Source: Singulisphaera acidiphila DSM 18658 (GTDB lineage: Bacteria; Planctomycetota; Planctomycetia; Isosphaerales; Isosphaeraceae). Taken from it: DNA of 64,000 nucleotides. The stretch's first letter is position 1. Each line of letters begins with the position of its first letter. The notes beneath the pieces are model-generated. The model was not told the DNA's origin. It did no database searches and saw only the letters and a list, made by a program, of their open reading frames with translations. Below, one piece after another: positions 44,671-53,528 of the stretch. A program made the position numbers and the translations under genes. Location: positions 4,402,001 to 4,466,000 of the forward strand of contig NC_019892.1 in assembly GCF_000242455.2 (NCBI RefSeq). The letters run 5' to 3'.

Positions 44671-45885
44671 ATGAGCAAACAAATAATCAATGGAATTTTC
44701 GCCGGGCTCGTCGCAGGCCTCTTGATTGCGATGTCAAGTCGGTCTGAGCCTTCAGAGCCTTCCTCACAGACAAGTCAAACCAAGCAGGCAAAAGACATCT
44801 ACCAAAAATATCGCCATTCTCTTCAGATGATAAAATCTAAGCAAGCCTCACTTCTCGAAGAGATCAAACAAGCACGCACAGAATTCACAAAAGATGCACA
44901 TGCCAATCCTGGCGTCTTGCTCGACCTGATGAAGTCCGCGTCAACCGAGACGATCAACCTGGCTCTCAGACACGCGTCCAAAGGTACTGGGACGATCCTG
45001 AGACTCAAGGATGTACCCGATCCCGGCCAGCCCGCTCAGCCGGGGACGAAGGGGCTTCTATCACTCGATACTCCCCCCTCCCAACTTGAGCAATTGATCG
45101 GCCCACACAACAACTTCCTGCCTGGCTATTTCCTCGAAGTCGGGGCACGCATGCTGAATCCGGTCGCCCGTGTCACATTCGTACGGAGCCATGTCGTGAC
45201 ACTTCCCGACGGCCAGAGCACCACATTCGCCCCCACAGACGGCTGGGGGACCGGATTCCTCGTCTCCCGAACCCTTTTCCTGACCAACAACCACGTAATT
45301 CCTACGAAGGAGTTCGCAAAGAAAGTCGGTGTCTGGTTCAATTTCCAGGTCGACGCCAAGGGCCTCCCAACCACCGTCGATCAATTCGATTGCGACCCGG
45401 ATTCCTTCTTCCACACCAACGTGGCCCTCGACTTCACTTTGATTCGACTCAAGCCAAAGGCCGCCGCCAGCGCCGCCTCAGTTCCATCGGGAACGCCCTC
45501 GACGAATCCGCTCGTCTCAGCCGGCGAGATCTGGGGCATAGTTCCCATCAACAACAGTCCCGACTTCATCCTCTCGCAGGCGGTGAACATTATTCAGCAC
45601 CCCAAGGGAGGATTCAAACAGGTCGCCATCCAAGAAAACGAACTTGTTGCCGTCTATGACAACGTGATCCGCTATAAGTCCGATACCGAGCCGGGATCTT
45701 CGGGCTCGCCCCTATTCGACAACTTCTGGAACTTGGTCGGACTGCACCACGCCTCCGGCGACGTTGAGGGGGACGAGTTCGTCGACAATGAAGGGATCCG
45801 AATCGACAGAATCGTCGATGATCTCCGGAAAGTCCACGGCGAGACGGACGCTGGACGTGCAATTCTCGCAGAGCTTGGGCTCTAA
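44671..45885 (+). CDS. Exported trypsin-like (V8-type) serine protease
   Basis: A 404-aa protein with a hydrophobic N-terminal segment (IINGIFAGLVAGLLIAM, about residues 5-21) and a Lys/Gln-rich coiled-coil stretch (about 38-76). The chymotrypsin-fold triad is visible: His208 (FLTNNHVI), Asp254 (NVALDFTLIRL) and Ser344 (PGSSGSPLFD). The fold is closest to V8/glutamyl endopeptidase-type bacterial proteases. It is preceded by the metallopeptidase gene with 175 bases between them. A trio of exported proteins suggests extracellular breakdown or predatory or antagonistic activity, which is inference. Confidence 0.9.
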   Translation: MSKQIINGIFAGLVAGLLIAMSSRSEPSEPSSQTSQTKQAKDIYQKYRHSLQMIKSKQASLLEEIKQARTEFTKDAHANPGVLLDLMKSASTETINLALRHASKGTGTILRLKDVPDPGQPAQPGTKGLLSLDTPPSQLEQLIGPHNNFLPGYFLEVGARMLNPVARVTFVRSHVVTLPDGQSTTFAPTDGWGTGFLVSRTLFLTNNHVIPTKEFAKKVGVWFNFQVDAKGLPTTVDQFDCDPDSFFHTNVALDFTLIRLKPKAAASAASVPSGTPSTNPLVSAGEIWGIVPINNSPDFILSQAVNIIQHPKGGFKQVAIQENELVAVYDNVIRYKSDTEPGSSGSPLFDNFWNLVGLHHASGDVEGDEFVDNEGIRIDRIVDDLRKVHGETDAGRAILAELGL

Positions 45886-46272
45886 AAATCAAGACATCCT
45901 CACTTTTGCACGTCTGCGGATCTTGGATATTATTCTAACGATCCGTAGACTGCACTGCCACGACGATGGAAACGATCCCCCTGGGAACGCAGCGGTCCCG
46001 GGTCCCCCAATCCAAAGAGAGCCGCAGAATGAATTAACCCGGCTGACTCTACCGGATTGCAGGCATCGCAGGGCAGAATTGAAAAACGTGCTCATGAGAT
46101 CCTGCGTCTTACTCAAGCGATCGGAATTTGGGTAGCTTTGGGAGTTTGAGTAGGCCGTCGGCAGGCGTGTACGCTGCAACACCCGCAATCCGGTAGAGTC
46201 CGCAAAAACGAAAGAGACCGACCTCGAAACCAAAGGCTGGCTTCGTGGTCGATCCCTTTTGTTTGGAGATGG
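45886..46272. other. Intergenic region
   Basis: About 390 bases between the serine protease gene and the convergent rplS gene. No gene is supported. Confidence 0.4.
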
Positions 46273-46299
46273 ATCGTTCGATTCCAGAGAACGAACGAT
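46273..46299 (-). terminator. Terminator after rplS
   Basis: ATCGTTCG and CGAACGAT form a perfect 8-bp stem around 11 bases; it begins at the very end of the rplS stop codon (minus strand). Confidence 0.55.
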
Positions 46300-46793
46300 T
46301 AAGCCTCGGGCGCGGTCTCAGGCGTCGACGCGGGCTTGGCCGCAGCAGCAGCGGCGGCTTCGGCCTTGGCGCGCTTGGCAGCGACCTTGGTGGCGCGACG
46401 TTCGGCCTTGGCGGCTTTGGCCTCGGCCGGGGTGGACTTGCCACCGGGGAACCGCTCCTTGAGGCGGACGGCCTTGCCCGACCGATCGCGGAGGTAGTAG
46501 AGCTTGGCGCGACGGACCTTGCCCGAGCGCTTCACCACGATGTCGGCGATGCGCGGGGAGTGGACCGGGAACTTTCGTTCGACGCCTTCGCCCTGAACGA
46601 TCCGGCGGACCACGAACATCTCGCGGGTCTTGGTGCCCGAGCGTGCGATCACGACGCCGTTGAAGATCTGGATCCGCTCTTTCTCGCCTTCCAAGATCCG
46701 GACGTGGACGTCAACCGTGTCGCCGATCTCGAACTTCGGGATCGTCGCCTTCATACTCGATTGTTCGACCGTCTCCATCAACTGATTTTGCAT
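46299..46793 (-). CDS. rplS: 50S ribosomal protein L19
   Basis: A 164-aa L19. The core is clear: IPKFEIGDTVDVHVRILEGEKERIQ, FNGVVIARSGTKTREMFVVRRI, VHSPRIADIVVKRSGKVRRAKLYYLRDR. It sits at the 30S-50S interface. The last 45 residues are an unusual Ala/Lys-rich extension (PAEAKAAKAERRATKVAAKR and an alanine run). It is the last gene of the ffh-rpsP-trmD-rplS run, about 30 bases after trmD. Confidence 0.97.
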   Translation of the reverse strand: MQNQLMETVEQSSMKATIPKFEIGDTVDVHVRILEGEKERIQIFNGVVIARSGTKTREMFVVRRIVQGEGVERKFPVHSPRIADIVVKRSGKVRRAKLYYLRDRSGKAVRLKERFPGGKSTPAEAKAAKAERRATKVAAKRAKAEAAAAAAAKPASTPETAPEA

Positions 46794-46823
46794 GGCTGAA
46801 CCCTTTCCTGTGTCTGACTTGGC

Positions 46824-47483
46824 TTATCGTCGATGTTCTCGTCGCCAGCGTGCGATCGCGGCGTGGTCGCCGCTGAGCAGAATGTCGGGGACCGCTCGGC
46901 CGCGGAACTCGCGGGGGCGGGTATAGTGGGGGTACTCGAGGCCACCGTCGGGTCCGAACGACTCGTCGATCGCGCTCTCGGCATCGCCCAGGACGCCGGG
47001 TAAGAGCCGCATGACGGCGTCGACGACGACCATCGCGGCAACCTCACCACCCGAGAGCACGTAGTCGCCTACCGACAGTTGCTCCGGCTCCAAGGTCTCG
47101 AAGATCCGTTCATCAAAACCTTCGTAGCGACCACAGAGCAGGATGATCCGGGAGGCATCGGCCAGTTCGCGGACCCGGTCCTGATCGAGTCTGCGGCCCT
47201 GCGGCGACAGCGCGATCAGACGGGCGGGGCGTTCGTCCGCGGCCTGCACCGCCTCGACGGCCGCAACGATCGGCGGAGCCATCAGCACCATGCCTGGCCC
47301 CCCACCAAACGGACGGTCGTCCACCTGCTTGTGCTTCCCCTCGGCCCAGTCGCGGAGGTCCCAGCGGTGGACCTCGACGAGTTCCTTGTCGATCGCACGT
47401 TTGAGGATGCTCTCGCTCAGGAAGCCGTCGAAGAGCGCCGGGAACAGGCTCAACAGGTCAAAACGAAGCGGCGAGGCGGACAT
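46824..47483 (-). CDS. trmD: tRNA (guanine-N1-)-methyltransferase TrmD
   Basis: A 219-aa SPOUT-class enzyme that methylates G37 of tRNAs with S-adenosylmethionine. Signature stretches: [72 protein letters not shown] and [16 protein letters not shown]. Its length is slightly shorter than usual. It lies between rpsP and rplS, without rimM. Confidence 0.97.
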   Translation of the reverse strand: MSASPLRFDLLSLFPALFDGFLSESILKRAIDKELVEVHRWDLRDWAEGKHKQVDDRPFGGGPGMVLMAPPIVAAVEAVQAADERPARLIALSPQGRRLDQDRVRELADASRIILLCGRYEGFDERIFETLEPEQLSVGDYVLSGGEVAAMVVVDAVMRLLPGVLGDAESAIDESFGPDGGLEYPHYTRPREFRGRAVPDILLSGDHAAIARWRREHRR

Positions 47484-47498
47484 CGTCGGCCTTTGCAG

Positions 47499-47855
47499 TT
47501 ACGAGGCCGATGGAGCCGTGGGCGCCGCGGCAGGGGCCTGCGAAAGGGACGCCGGAGCCGGTGTCGCCGCGGGAGCTTCGGGAACCTCCCAATGCTCGCC
47601 CGGAGCGGGCTTCGTGATCTTGTACCGGTTCAACAGCGCCTGAACCTTATCGCTCGGCTGGGCACCAACCGACAGCCAGTAGCGGATCCGGCTGACATTC
47701 AGGACCGTACGAGCGTCGACGTTGCGAACCATCGGGTCATGGTGCCCGAGTTCCTCGATCGCCCGACCGTCACGCGGCGAGCGGATATCCATCGCGCAGA
47801 TCCGGAAGAAGGGACGATGGCGGCGGCCGAACGATTTCATGCGAAGACGGACCAC
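47499..47855 (-). CDS. rpsP: 30S ribosomal protein S16
   Basis: A 118-aa S16. GTG at 47855 gives VVRLRMKSFGRRHRPFFRIC, followed by MDIRSPRDGRAIEELGHHDP and WLSVGAQPSDKVQALLNRYKI. The last 30 residues are an Ala/Pro/Ser-rich tail not present in most S16. The longer open frame upstream has no S16-like sequence. It assembles into the 30S body. It lies 16 bases upstream of trmD. Confidence 0.95.
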   Translation of the reverse strand: MVRLRMKSFGRRHRPFFRICAMDIRSPRDGRAIEELGHHDPMVRNVDARTVLNVSRIRYWLSVGAQPSDKVQALLNRYKITKPAPGEHWEVPEAPAATPAPASLSQAPAAAPTAPSAS

Positions 47856-48151
47856 TCGAAAACTCCTCAAAAAAGAATAGGGCTCGGACGCATGGCAAGT
47901 CCTTCGGGAACCCCTTTTGCACAAATTTTCCGTAGGACGAGGCCGGTCCCGAGCCTGCGGCGGCCTCGCGGGTCGTCAGGTTCAAAGCAAATCAGGTCCC
48001 TTCGGGACCCTTTTTACTCGTTCCGTCCGGCCCATTCCCTCAACGATTCGGCTAACGTTGCTTCCGCTTGTACGAATAAAACCGAACGACTCAGCAAGCG
48101 CACAGGGAGTCATTCCAACTCCCTGGCCCTCAATCCAAAAGAGTCGTCTGG
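47856..48151. other. Intergenic region between ffh and rpsP
   Basis: About 300 bases with no supported gene; a promoter for rpsP-trmD-rplS may lie here. The KH-domain gene sometimes found near rpsP is absent. Confidence 0.4.
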
Positions 48152-49633
48152 TCAACCTTCTTTGCCGCGTTCATCGCGACGCTTCTTCCGCTCTTCCTTT
48201 TCACGCTGTTTGCGCTGTTTCTCGCGTTCTTTGGGCGTAAGGCGCTTGCCGGTCCCCTGCTTGGGAGCCATCAGCCGGGCCCCCGGGTTGAACGCACCCG
48301 CGCGGCCGAGTCCACTCATCGCGCGAATCTTGTCAAGCATGGTCATCTGGGACATTTGCTTGACGAAGGCCGCCATGGCGTCGAACTGTTTGACCAAGGC
48401 CGAGATATCGGAGGGGTCAACGCCCGCACCGGCCGAGATCCGCCGACGACGCGAGATATCGATCAGGTTCGGGTTCCGGCGCTCCTCCGGGGTCATGCTA
48501 TCGATGATCCCCTGAATCCGCTGCACCTCACCGTCGGCATCGATCTCGTCGAGGTTCACGGGCATCTGGTTCAGCCCGGGGATCTTGCCCATCAGGTCGC
48601 GGACCGAACCCATCTTCTTCATCTGGGTGATCTGCTGGCGGAAGTCGTTGAGGTCGAACTTCCCCTTGGCAAGCTTCTCCTGCTGCTTCTGCGCCTCCTC
48701 CTGATCCACCACCGACTGCGCGGCCTCGACCAGGCCGACGATGTCGCCCATGCCAAGCATCTGGCCGACGATCCGCTCGGGGTCGAACGGCTGGAGCTTG
48801 TCGAGCTTCTCCCCCATGCCGACGAACTTGACGGGGACGCCAGTCACCTTGCGGACCGAGAGCGCGGCCCCACCCCGGGCGTCGCCATCGAGCTTGGTGA
48901 TGATCACGCCGTCGAGTTCGAGCGCTTCATTGAAGGAACCGGCCGAGGCAACGGCGTCCTGTCCGGTCAGTGCGTCGCAGACGAAGAAGACCTGGTGCGG
49001 CTTGACCTTCTTCTCAATCTGCTTGAGCTCGGCCATCAGCTCGTCGTCAACGTGGAGCCGGCCGGCGGTGTCGAGGATGATCGTATCGCAGGCCTGGCGG
49101 TTGGCCTCGGCAAGAGCATCCTGGCAGACCTTGACCGGGTTCGAGCTCGGCTCACTGAAAACAGGAACCTGCAACTGCTGGCCGATAACCTTGAGCTGCT
49201 CGATGGCAGCGGGGCGCTGAAGATCGGCCGCGACGAGCAGCGGTTTTCGCCCTTGCGAGGCCAGAAGCCGGGCGAGCTTACCGCAAGTGGTCGTCTTACC
49301 CGAGCCTTGGAGGCCGCAGAGCATGATGATCGTCGGGCCGGTCTTCTCGAACCGGATCGACGGATCGACCGGCCCCATCAGCTCGATGAGCTCGTCGTGA
49401 ACGACCTTGACGATCTGCTGCTCGGGCCGAACGCTCTTGATCAGTTGCTGACCGACAGCGCGTTCGCCGACCTTCTCCATGAACTCCTTGACGACCTGAA
49501 GATTGACGTCGGCTTCCAGGAGTGCGGTGCGGACTTCGCGGAGGCCATCCTTAATGTTGGCCTCAGTCAGCAGCCCACGCGCGCGGAACTGCCCGAAGGC
49601 AGAAGAAAGCCGTTTTTGTAGGTCATCGAACAT
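48152..49633 (-). CDS. ffh: Signal recognition particle protein Ffh (SRP54)
   Basis: A 493-aa GTPase. The N domain (1 to about 90) precedes the G domain with GLQGSGKTTTCGKLARLL, DTAGRLHVDDELM, TKLDGDARGGAALS. The Met-rich M domain (from about 325: MLGMGDIVGLVEAAQ, RQQITQMKKMGSVRDLMGKIPG) binds SRP RNA and signal sequences. A basic, Lys/Arg/Glu-rich tail (KEREKQRKQREKEERKKRRD) extends the C-terminus. It directs membrane and secreted proteins to the translocon. The start is 49633. Confidence 0.98.
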   Translation of the reverse strand: MFDDLQKRLSSAFGQFRARGLLTEANIKDGLREVRTALLEADVNLQVVKEFMEKVGERAVGQQLIKSVRPEQQIVKVVHDELIELMGPVDPSIRFEKTGPTIIMLCGLQGSGKTTTCGKLARLLASQGRKPLLVAADLQRPAAIEQLKVIGQQLQVPVFSEPSSNPVKVCQDALAEANRQACDTIILDTAGRLHVDDELMAELKQIEKKVKPHQVFFVCDALTGQDAVASAGSFNEALELDGVIITKLDGDARGGAALSVRKVTGVPVKFVGMGEKLDKLQPFDPERIVGQMLGMGDIVGLVEAAQSVVDQEEAQKQQEKLAKGKFDLNDFRQQITQMKKMGSVRDLMGKIPGLNQMPVNLDEIDADGEVQRIQGIIDSMTPEERRNPNLIDISRRRRISAGAGVDPSDISALVKQFDAMAAFVKQMSQMTMLDKIRAMSGLGRAGAFNPGARLMAPKQGTGKRLTPKEREKQRKQREKEERKKRRDERGKEG

Positions 49634-49941
49634 GGCCGAGATCGTTCCCGTTCCCTAGGGCTATCGCGAACCAGATAGTTTAATGATTGGACGGCTCCAC
49701 GACAATATCTTTAGCGAAATGAACAGAGAAAGCGCGTCGCCGTAAAGCTGCGACAAACAAGAGCCTCCCCCGTAATCGCGGTCGAACGACCGAGTGGTCC
49801 GCGATTTGGAGACGACGAGATAGCCCCGAATCGTAAGAATAATCATGGTTGACGGCTCGATGGGAGCTGTGAGCGAAATGCAAATGCCGACCACGCGCCG
49901 AAACGAACCATGAATCCTCTTCCCTTCGGAGAACGGACGAT
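49634..49941. promoter_or_regulatory. Divergent region between ffh and S66 peptidase
   Basis: About 308 bases with no supported gene. Promoters for both divergent genes should lie here; no specific element is recognised. Confidence 0.4.
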
Positions 49942-51024
49942 ATGCCTGGCCTGACGATGAGGACTCGATTTTTCAGGTGTTGTCTGCTGTGGGCCTGGTC
50001 GGGCTTCGCCGGGATGAGCGCGGCCGTCGCGGCCGACGACAAGAGCACTCTCGAATGGCTCAATCCACCCGCGCTGAAACCCGGAGACACGATCGCGTTC
50101 GCGGCCCCGGCTGGCCCCGCCGTCATGGCGCCCCTGAGGGAATACGCCAAAACACTCGAGAAAGCCGGATACAAGGTCATCATCCCGAAGGGGATCGAGG
50201 AGCGGGGACAAGGGTATCTCGGGGGCACCGACGACCAGCGGGCCGACGAACTGAACAAGTTCATCCGCGACCCCAAGGTCCGGGCGATCTTCCCGGTCCG
50301 CGGCGGGTATGGCCTGACACGAATCATCGACCGAATCGACTACGCGGCCCTGCGCAAGGATCCGAAGATCATCATCGGGTATTCGGATCTGACCGCGCTG
50401 CACCTGGCCGTGGCCCACGAAGCAAGGGTGATCACATTCCATTCTCCAATGCCAATGGCAGGCCTTGGGGAGAACGACAAGGCAGAGTACACGTTCGCAG
50501 GCCGGGCATTCCGCCGTGCAGTCTTCGCCGATCAATATCGGCAGGGGCAACAGGGCTTCGTCGTGGCAACACCTGAGGATCGGAAGCCCGAGACGCTGGT
50601 GAAGGGCAAGGCCAGCGGGCGGCTCCTCGGAGGGAACCTGACGCTGATCTGCAGCACCCTTGGCACCCCGTATGCAATCCAACCGAAAGGGGCCATCTTG
50701 TTCATCGAAGACGTGAACGAGGCTCCCTACCGGGTGGACCGGTCGCTGTCTCAACTGCGGTTGGCCGGCATACTCGACCAGGTGGCCGGGGTTGTGGTCG
50801 GGTCGTTCACCAGCAAAGAACCGGCGGAACGCGAGGAGACCGATCGTGTACTCCGCGAGTACTTCGCCAAATCGAAGGTGCCGGTGATCCTCAATTATCC
50901 CATCGGCCACACTCCGCTCAACGCGACCGTGCCGCATGGCGGACTGGTCGAACTCGACGCTGATGAGGCCGTGTTGAAGGTCCTGGAGAACCCGGTTCGG
51001 CTCGACAACGGTTCGCAGCAGTAG
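49942..51024 (+). CDS. Exported S66 LD-carboxypeptidase
   Basis: A 360-aa member of peptidase family S66 (LdcA-like), which removes the terminal D-Ala from muropeptide tetrapeptides in peptidoglycan recycling, or related peptides. The N-terminal signal (FRCCLLWAWSGFAGMSAAVA) suggests export, unlike cytoplasmic LdcA. Family marks: GDTIAFAAPAGP, VRGGYGLTRIIDRIDY, the catalytic Ser in IIGYSDLTALHLA, FIEDVNEAPYRVDRSL with the Glu, and IGHTPLNATVPHGG with the His. ATG 49957 is an alternative start. It is divergent from ffh. Confidence 0.92.
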   Translation: MPGLTMRTRFFRCCLLWAWSGFAGMSAAVAADDKSTLEWLNPPALKPGDTIAFAAPAGPAVMAPLREYAKTLEKAGYKVIIPKGIEERGQGYLGGTDDQRADELNKFIRDPKVRAIFPVRGGYGLTRIIDRIDYAALRKDPKIIIGYSDLTALHLAVAHEARVITFHSPMPMAGLGENDKAEYTFAGRAFRRAVFADQYRQGQQGFVVATPEDRKPETLVKGKASGRLLGGNLTLICSTLGTPYAIQPKGAILFIEDVNEAPYRVDRSLSQLRLAGILDQVAGVVVGSFTSKEPAEREETDRVLREYFAKSKVPVILNYPIGHTPLNATVPHGGLVELDADEAVLKVLENPVRLDNGSQQ

Positions 51025-51047
51025 AAACCTGAGCGGCTGAAGTCTTG

Positions 51048-51070
51048 AGGCGAGCGGGGAGTGTGAACTC
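51048..51070. repeat. Dispersed repeat (family B)
   Basis: AGGCGAGCGGGGAGTGTGAA is similar to 25480-25505 and, reversed, to 38805-38827 (20 of 23). It lies between the S66 gene and rsmH. Confidence 0.55.
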
Positions 51071-51119
51071 TCTATGCTCTTGTTTTTTCGCTCGCCCCAA
51101 GGCGACCCAACCGAAGGGG

Positions 51120-51146
51120 GGTAGGCCGGGCGGATCGCCCGGCCTA
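51120..51146. terminator. Perfect 12-bp hairpin between S66 and rsmH genes
   Basis: GTAGGCCGGGCG and CGCCCGGCCTAC pair perfectly around the loop GAT, between two convergent genes. No T-run follows. It may act as a bidirectional terminator or be a REP-like element; its right arm reaches the rsmH stop codon. Confidence 0.6.
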
Positions 51147-52205
51147 CGACGAGGCGCCACGGACGGCGAACCGCAACTTCGCCGAGGACGAACGCGGGTT
51201 CGCAAACCGTTCCTCGGCCGAGGCGCGGATCACTTCGGGCGAAATTGATGTGTACGTCCCGTCGTGAAGCCCCTCTTTGAAGGCCGCTTTGACCCGGCGG
51301 TCTTCGCCGGAGTGAAACGTCAGGAAGGCGATTCGCCCCCCTGGTTTCAGGCAGAACGGGGCCATGCGGAGGAGAGCCTCCAAAGCGCCGAACTCATCGT
51401 TGACGGCGATCCGGATCGCCTGGAAGACACGACGGACCGCATCGTCGGCGGTCCCCAGGCAACGGCCGGAACACCGTTCGAAGACGGTCTGCACGATCGT
51501 GGCCAGCGCCCGGGTCGAGGCCAGCGGTGAGCGGGCGTGAGCACGAACGATCGCAGCGGCCATCTCGACGGCGAGGGGTTCGTCGGCATTGTCGGCGAGG
51601 ATCTGGGCAAGCTCGAATTCGGCCAAGGTCGACAGCAAGGCCGAGGCGGATAAACCCCGGGCAGGGTTCATCCGCATGTCGAGCGGGCCATTCTCCTTGA
51701 AGGTGAAACCTCGGGCGGGGTCATCGATCTGCATCGAGGAAAGGCCGAGATCCGCAAGCACCACGTCCGCGCCTTCGGGCGCCTCCACGGCAACGAACTT
51801 CGCCAGGCCCGCGAAGCTCATCCGCCTGACGACGACGGCGTCCTCAGGATAACCGAGGGCGCGGAGCCGAGCCTCGGTCTTGGGCAGTTCGATCGGGTCG
51901 GCATCCACCCCGAGCAGCCGTCCCCCCGGTTGCACGGCCGCGAGCAATTCGCGGGCGTGGCCGCCGTAACCCAAGGTGCAATCCACCGCCACGTCCCCGG
52001 GCCGAGGCGCGAGGACCTCGAGGATTTCGGAAACCATGATTGGCCGGTGCGTGCCGGCCGGCGTCTTGCCGCCGGCGATCACCTTCGCCACATCGTCGGC
52101 GTACTGCTCAGGCCGGTGCTCCTTGTACTTTTCCGAAAACGTGCGCGGGTTCTTGCCGCGATATCGTGGGCGTCGCCCGGGCTTCTCTGGAGTGGGGTCG
52201 GTCAT
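51144..52205 (-). CDS. rsmH: 16S rRNA (cytosine(1402)-N(4))-methyltransferase RsmH
   Basis: A 353-aa methyltransferase. AdoMet motif: VDCTLGYGGHARELLAA, GRLLGVDADPIEL. Then DVVLADLGLSSMQIDDPARGF, RIAFLTFHSGEDRRVKAAF and a final ITANRRS-type region with RFANPRSSSAKLRFA. A basic N-terminal extension of about 55 residues (RRPRYRGKNPRTFSEKYKE) is longer than usual. It methylates C1402 in the 30S decoding site. The usual mraZ and ftsL neighbours are absent. Confidence 0.96.
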   Translation of the reverse strand: MTDPTPEKPGRRPRYRGKNPRTFSEKYKEHRPEQYADDVAKVIAGGKTPAGTHRPIMVSEILEVLAPRPGDVAVDCTLGYGGHARELLAAVQPGGRLLGVDADPIELPKTEARLRALGYPEDAVVVRRMSFAGLAKFVAVEAPEGADVVLADLGLSSMQIDDPARGFTFKENGPLDMRMNPARGLSASALLSTLAEFELAQILADNADEPLAVEMAAAIVRAHARSPLASTRALATIVQTVFERCSGRCLGTADDAVRRVFQAIRIAVNDEFGALEALLRMAPFCLKPGGRIAFLTFHSGEDRRVKAAFKEGLHDGTYTSISPEVIRASAEERFANPRSSSAKLRFAVRGASS

Positions 52206-52463
52206 GGCCGGATTCGCGTGGCGAGAGTTGTCTTGGAGAAACGTTTCACGATCTTATCATCATCCCAGGCGGCCCGCCCGGTGGGATCCTGAGCAAGCCT
52301 TTTGGAGATAAGGGGAACCTTGCTGAAGCGGAAGCGATCACGAACGCGAATGGCGGGACCTTCAAAGGAGGCGAGTGGCCCCTAGCGACGCCCCTCCGGC
52401 GCGGTTAGCCTGTGGCGAAACGTGGATTGACCGTTTTCACCGCAAAATGCCGCCGGACCCGCC
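52206..52463. promoter_or_regulatory. Divergent intergenic region
   Basis: About 258 bases between rsmH (minus) and a dehydrogenase gene (plus). No gene or specific motif is recognised. Confidence 0.35.
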
Positions 52464-53447
52464 ATGCCCACAGTTTTGATCACTCCCGCGCCGCTCCGCG
52501 ATCGACCTGGTTCGTACCGCGAGATTTTCGAAGCCGCCGGATTCCAGTGTGTTGATTTCCGAGGTGAGCAGGTTCCCACTGAAGCGTCCCTCCGCGCGAT
52601 TCTGCCCGAGGTTGACGCGATCGTGGCGGGCGGCGAGCAGATCACGGCCACCGTGCTCGACGCCGCGCCTCGGCTCCGCGTGATCGCGCGGACCGGGGTC
52701 GGATACGATGCCGTGGATGTGGTCGCGGCCACCGCCCGCAAAGTGGCGGTCGTGATTACGCCGGGGACAAACCAGGAGAGCGTGGCCGAGCAGGCGTTTG
52801 CCCTTCTCCTGGCCCTGACGCGAAGTATCGTCAAGAACGACCAGATCATTCACCAAGGGGGCTGGGATCGGACCTTGGTCCAACCCTTGCGCGGCAAGAC
52901 GCTCGGCCTGGTCGGTCTGGGCCGAATCGGTCGCGCGATGGCGACGCGTGCCCTCGCCTTTGGCATGCGCGTGCTCGCCTACGACCCGGTCGCCGACCTT
53001 GATTTCGACACCCGACACGGTATCGTCCGCGGCCCATTCGAGGATTTACTCGCCGCGTCCGACGTCGTCAGCCTGCATATACCGCTGACCCCGGACACGC
53101 AGGGCCTGATCAACGCCCAGACCTTGGCCCGGATGCGGCCGGGTTCGTACCTGATCAATACCTCGCGTGGGGGCTTGGTCGTCGAGGCCGACCTGGCCGC
53201 CAGCCTGGCTTCGGGCCACCTCGCCGGCGCCGGTCTTGACGTCTTGAACGCCGAACCGCCCAAGCCGGACAACCCCTTGCTGAGTGCCCCCAACGTCGTG
53301 CTCAGCCCACACATGGGGGGCATCGACGTCAAGAGCATGGCCGATATGGCCGAGCTGGCCGCGAAATGCATCGTGTCACTTCACCAGGGCATCTGGCCAA
53401 CCGACTGCGTCGTCAACGGTGAGTTAGCCAAAGACTGGCGATGGTGA
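52464..53447 (+). CDS. 2-hydroxyacid dehydrogenase (phosphoglycerate dehydrogenase-like)
   Basis: A 327-aa NAD-dependent dehydrogenase with GLVGLGRIGRAMATRALA (Rossmann), the catalytic Arg in INTSRGGLVVEADL, the Glu in GLDVLNAEPPKP and the His in LSPHMGGIDVKS. ARTGVGYDAVDV and PGTNQESVAEQAFALLLALTR are typical of phosphoglycerate dehydrogenase-like enzymes. The C-terminal ACT domain of classical SerA is absent. Its substrate is uncertain. A bidirectional hairpin ends the gene. Confidence 0.9.
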   Translation: MPTVLITPAPLRDRPGSYREIFEAAGFQCVDFRGEQVPTEASLRAILPEVDAIVAGGEQITATVLDAAPRLRVIARTGVGYDAVDVVAATARKVAVVITPGTNQESVAEQAFALLLALTRSIVKNDQIIHQGGWDRTLVQPLRGKTLGLVGLGRIGRAMATRALAFGMRVLAYDPVADLDFDTRHGIVRGPFEDLLAASDVVSLHIPLTPDTQGLINAQTLARMRPGSYLINTSRGGLVVEADLAASLASGHLAGAGLDVLNAEPPKPDNPLLSAPNVVLSPHMGGIDVKSMADMAELAAKCIVSLHQGIWPTDCVVNGELAKDWRW

Positions 53448-53461
53448 TTCGGGTCAAAGAC

Positions 53462-53500
53462 AAGAGGAACAGGAGGGCCAAAACCCCTCCCGTTCCTCTT
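53462..53500. terminator. Bidirectional terminator
   Basis: A 16-bp stem with one mismatch (AAGAGGAACAGGAGGG with CCCTCCCGTTCCTCTT) between the convergent dehydrogenase and SulP genes. Confidence 0.75.
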
Positions 53501-53528
53501 GGTCCTGATAACTCAGCGGCGCATCCGG

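Noticed and set aside
47079-49621. Two long plus-strand frames opposite trmD and ffh
   Set aside because: ffh and trmD are unmistakable on the minus strand; the opposite frames carry no motif.
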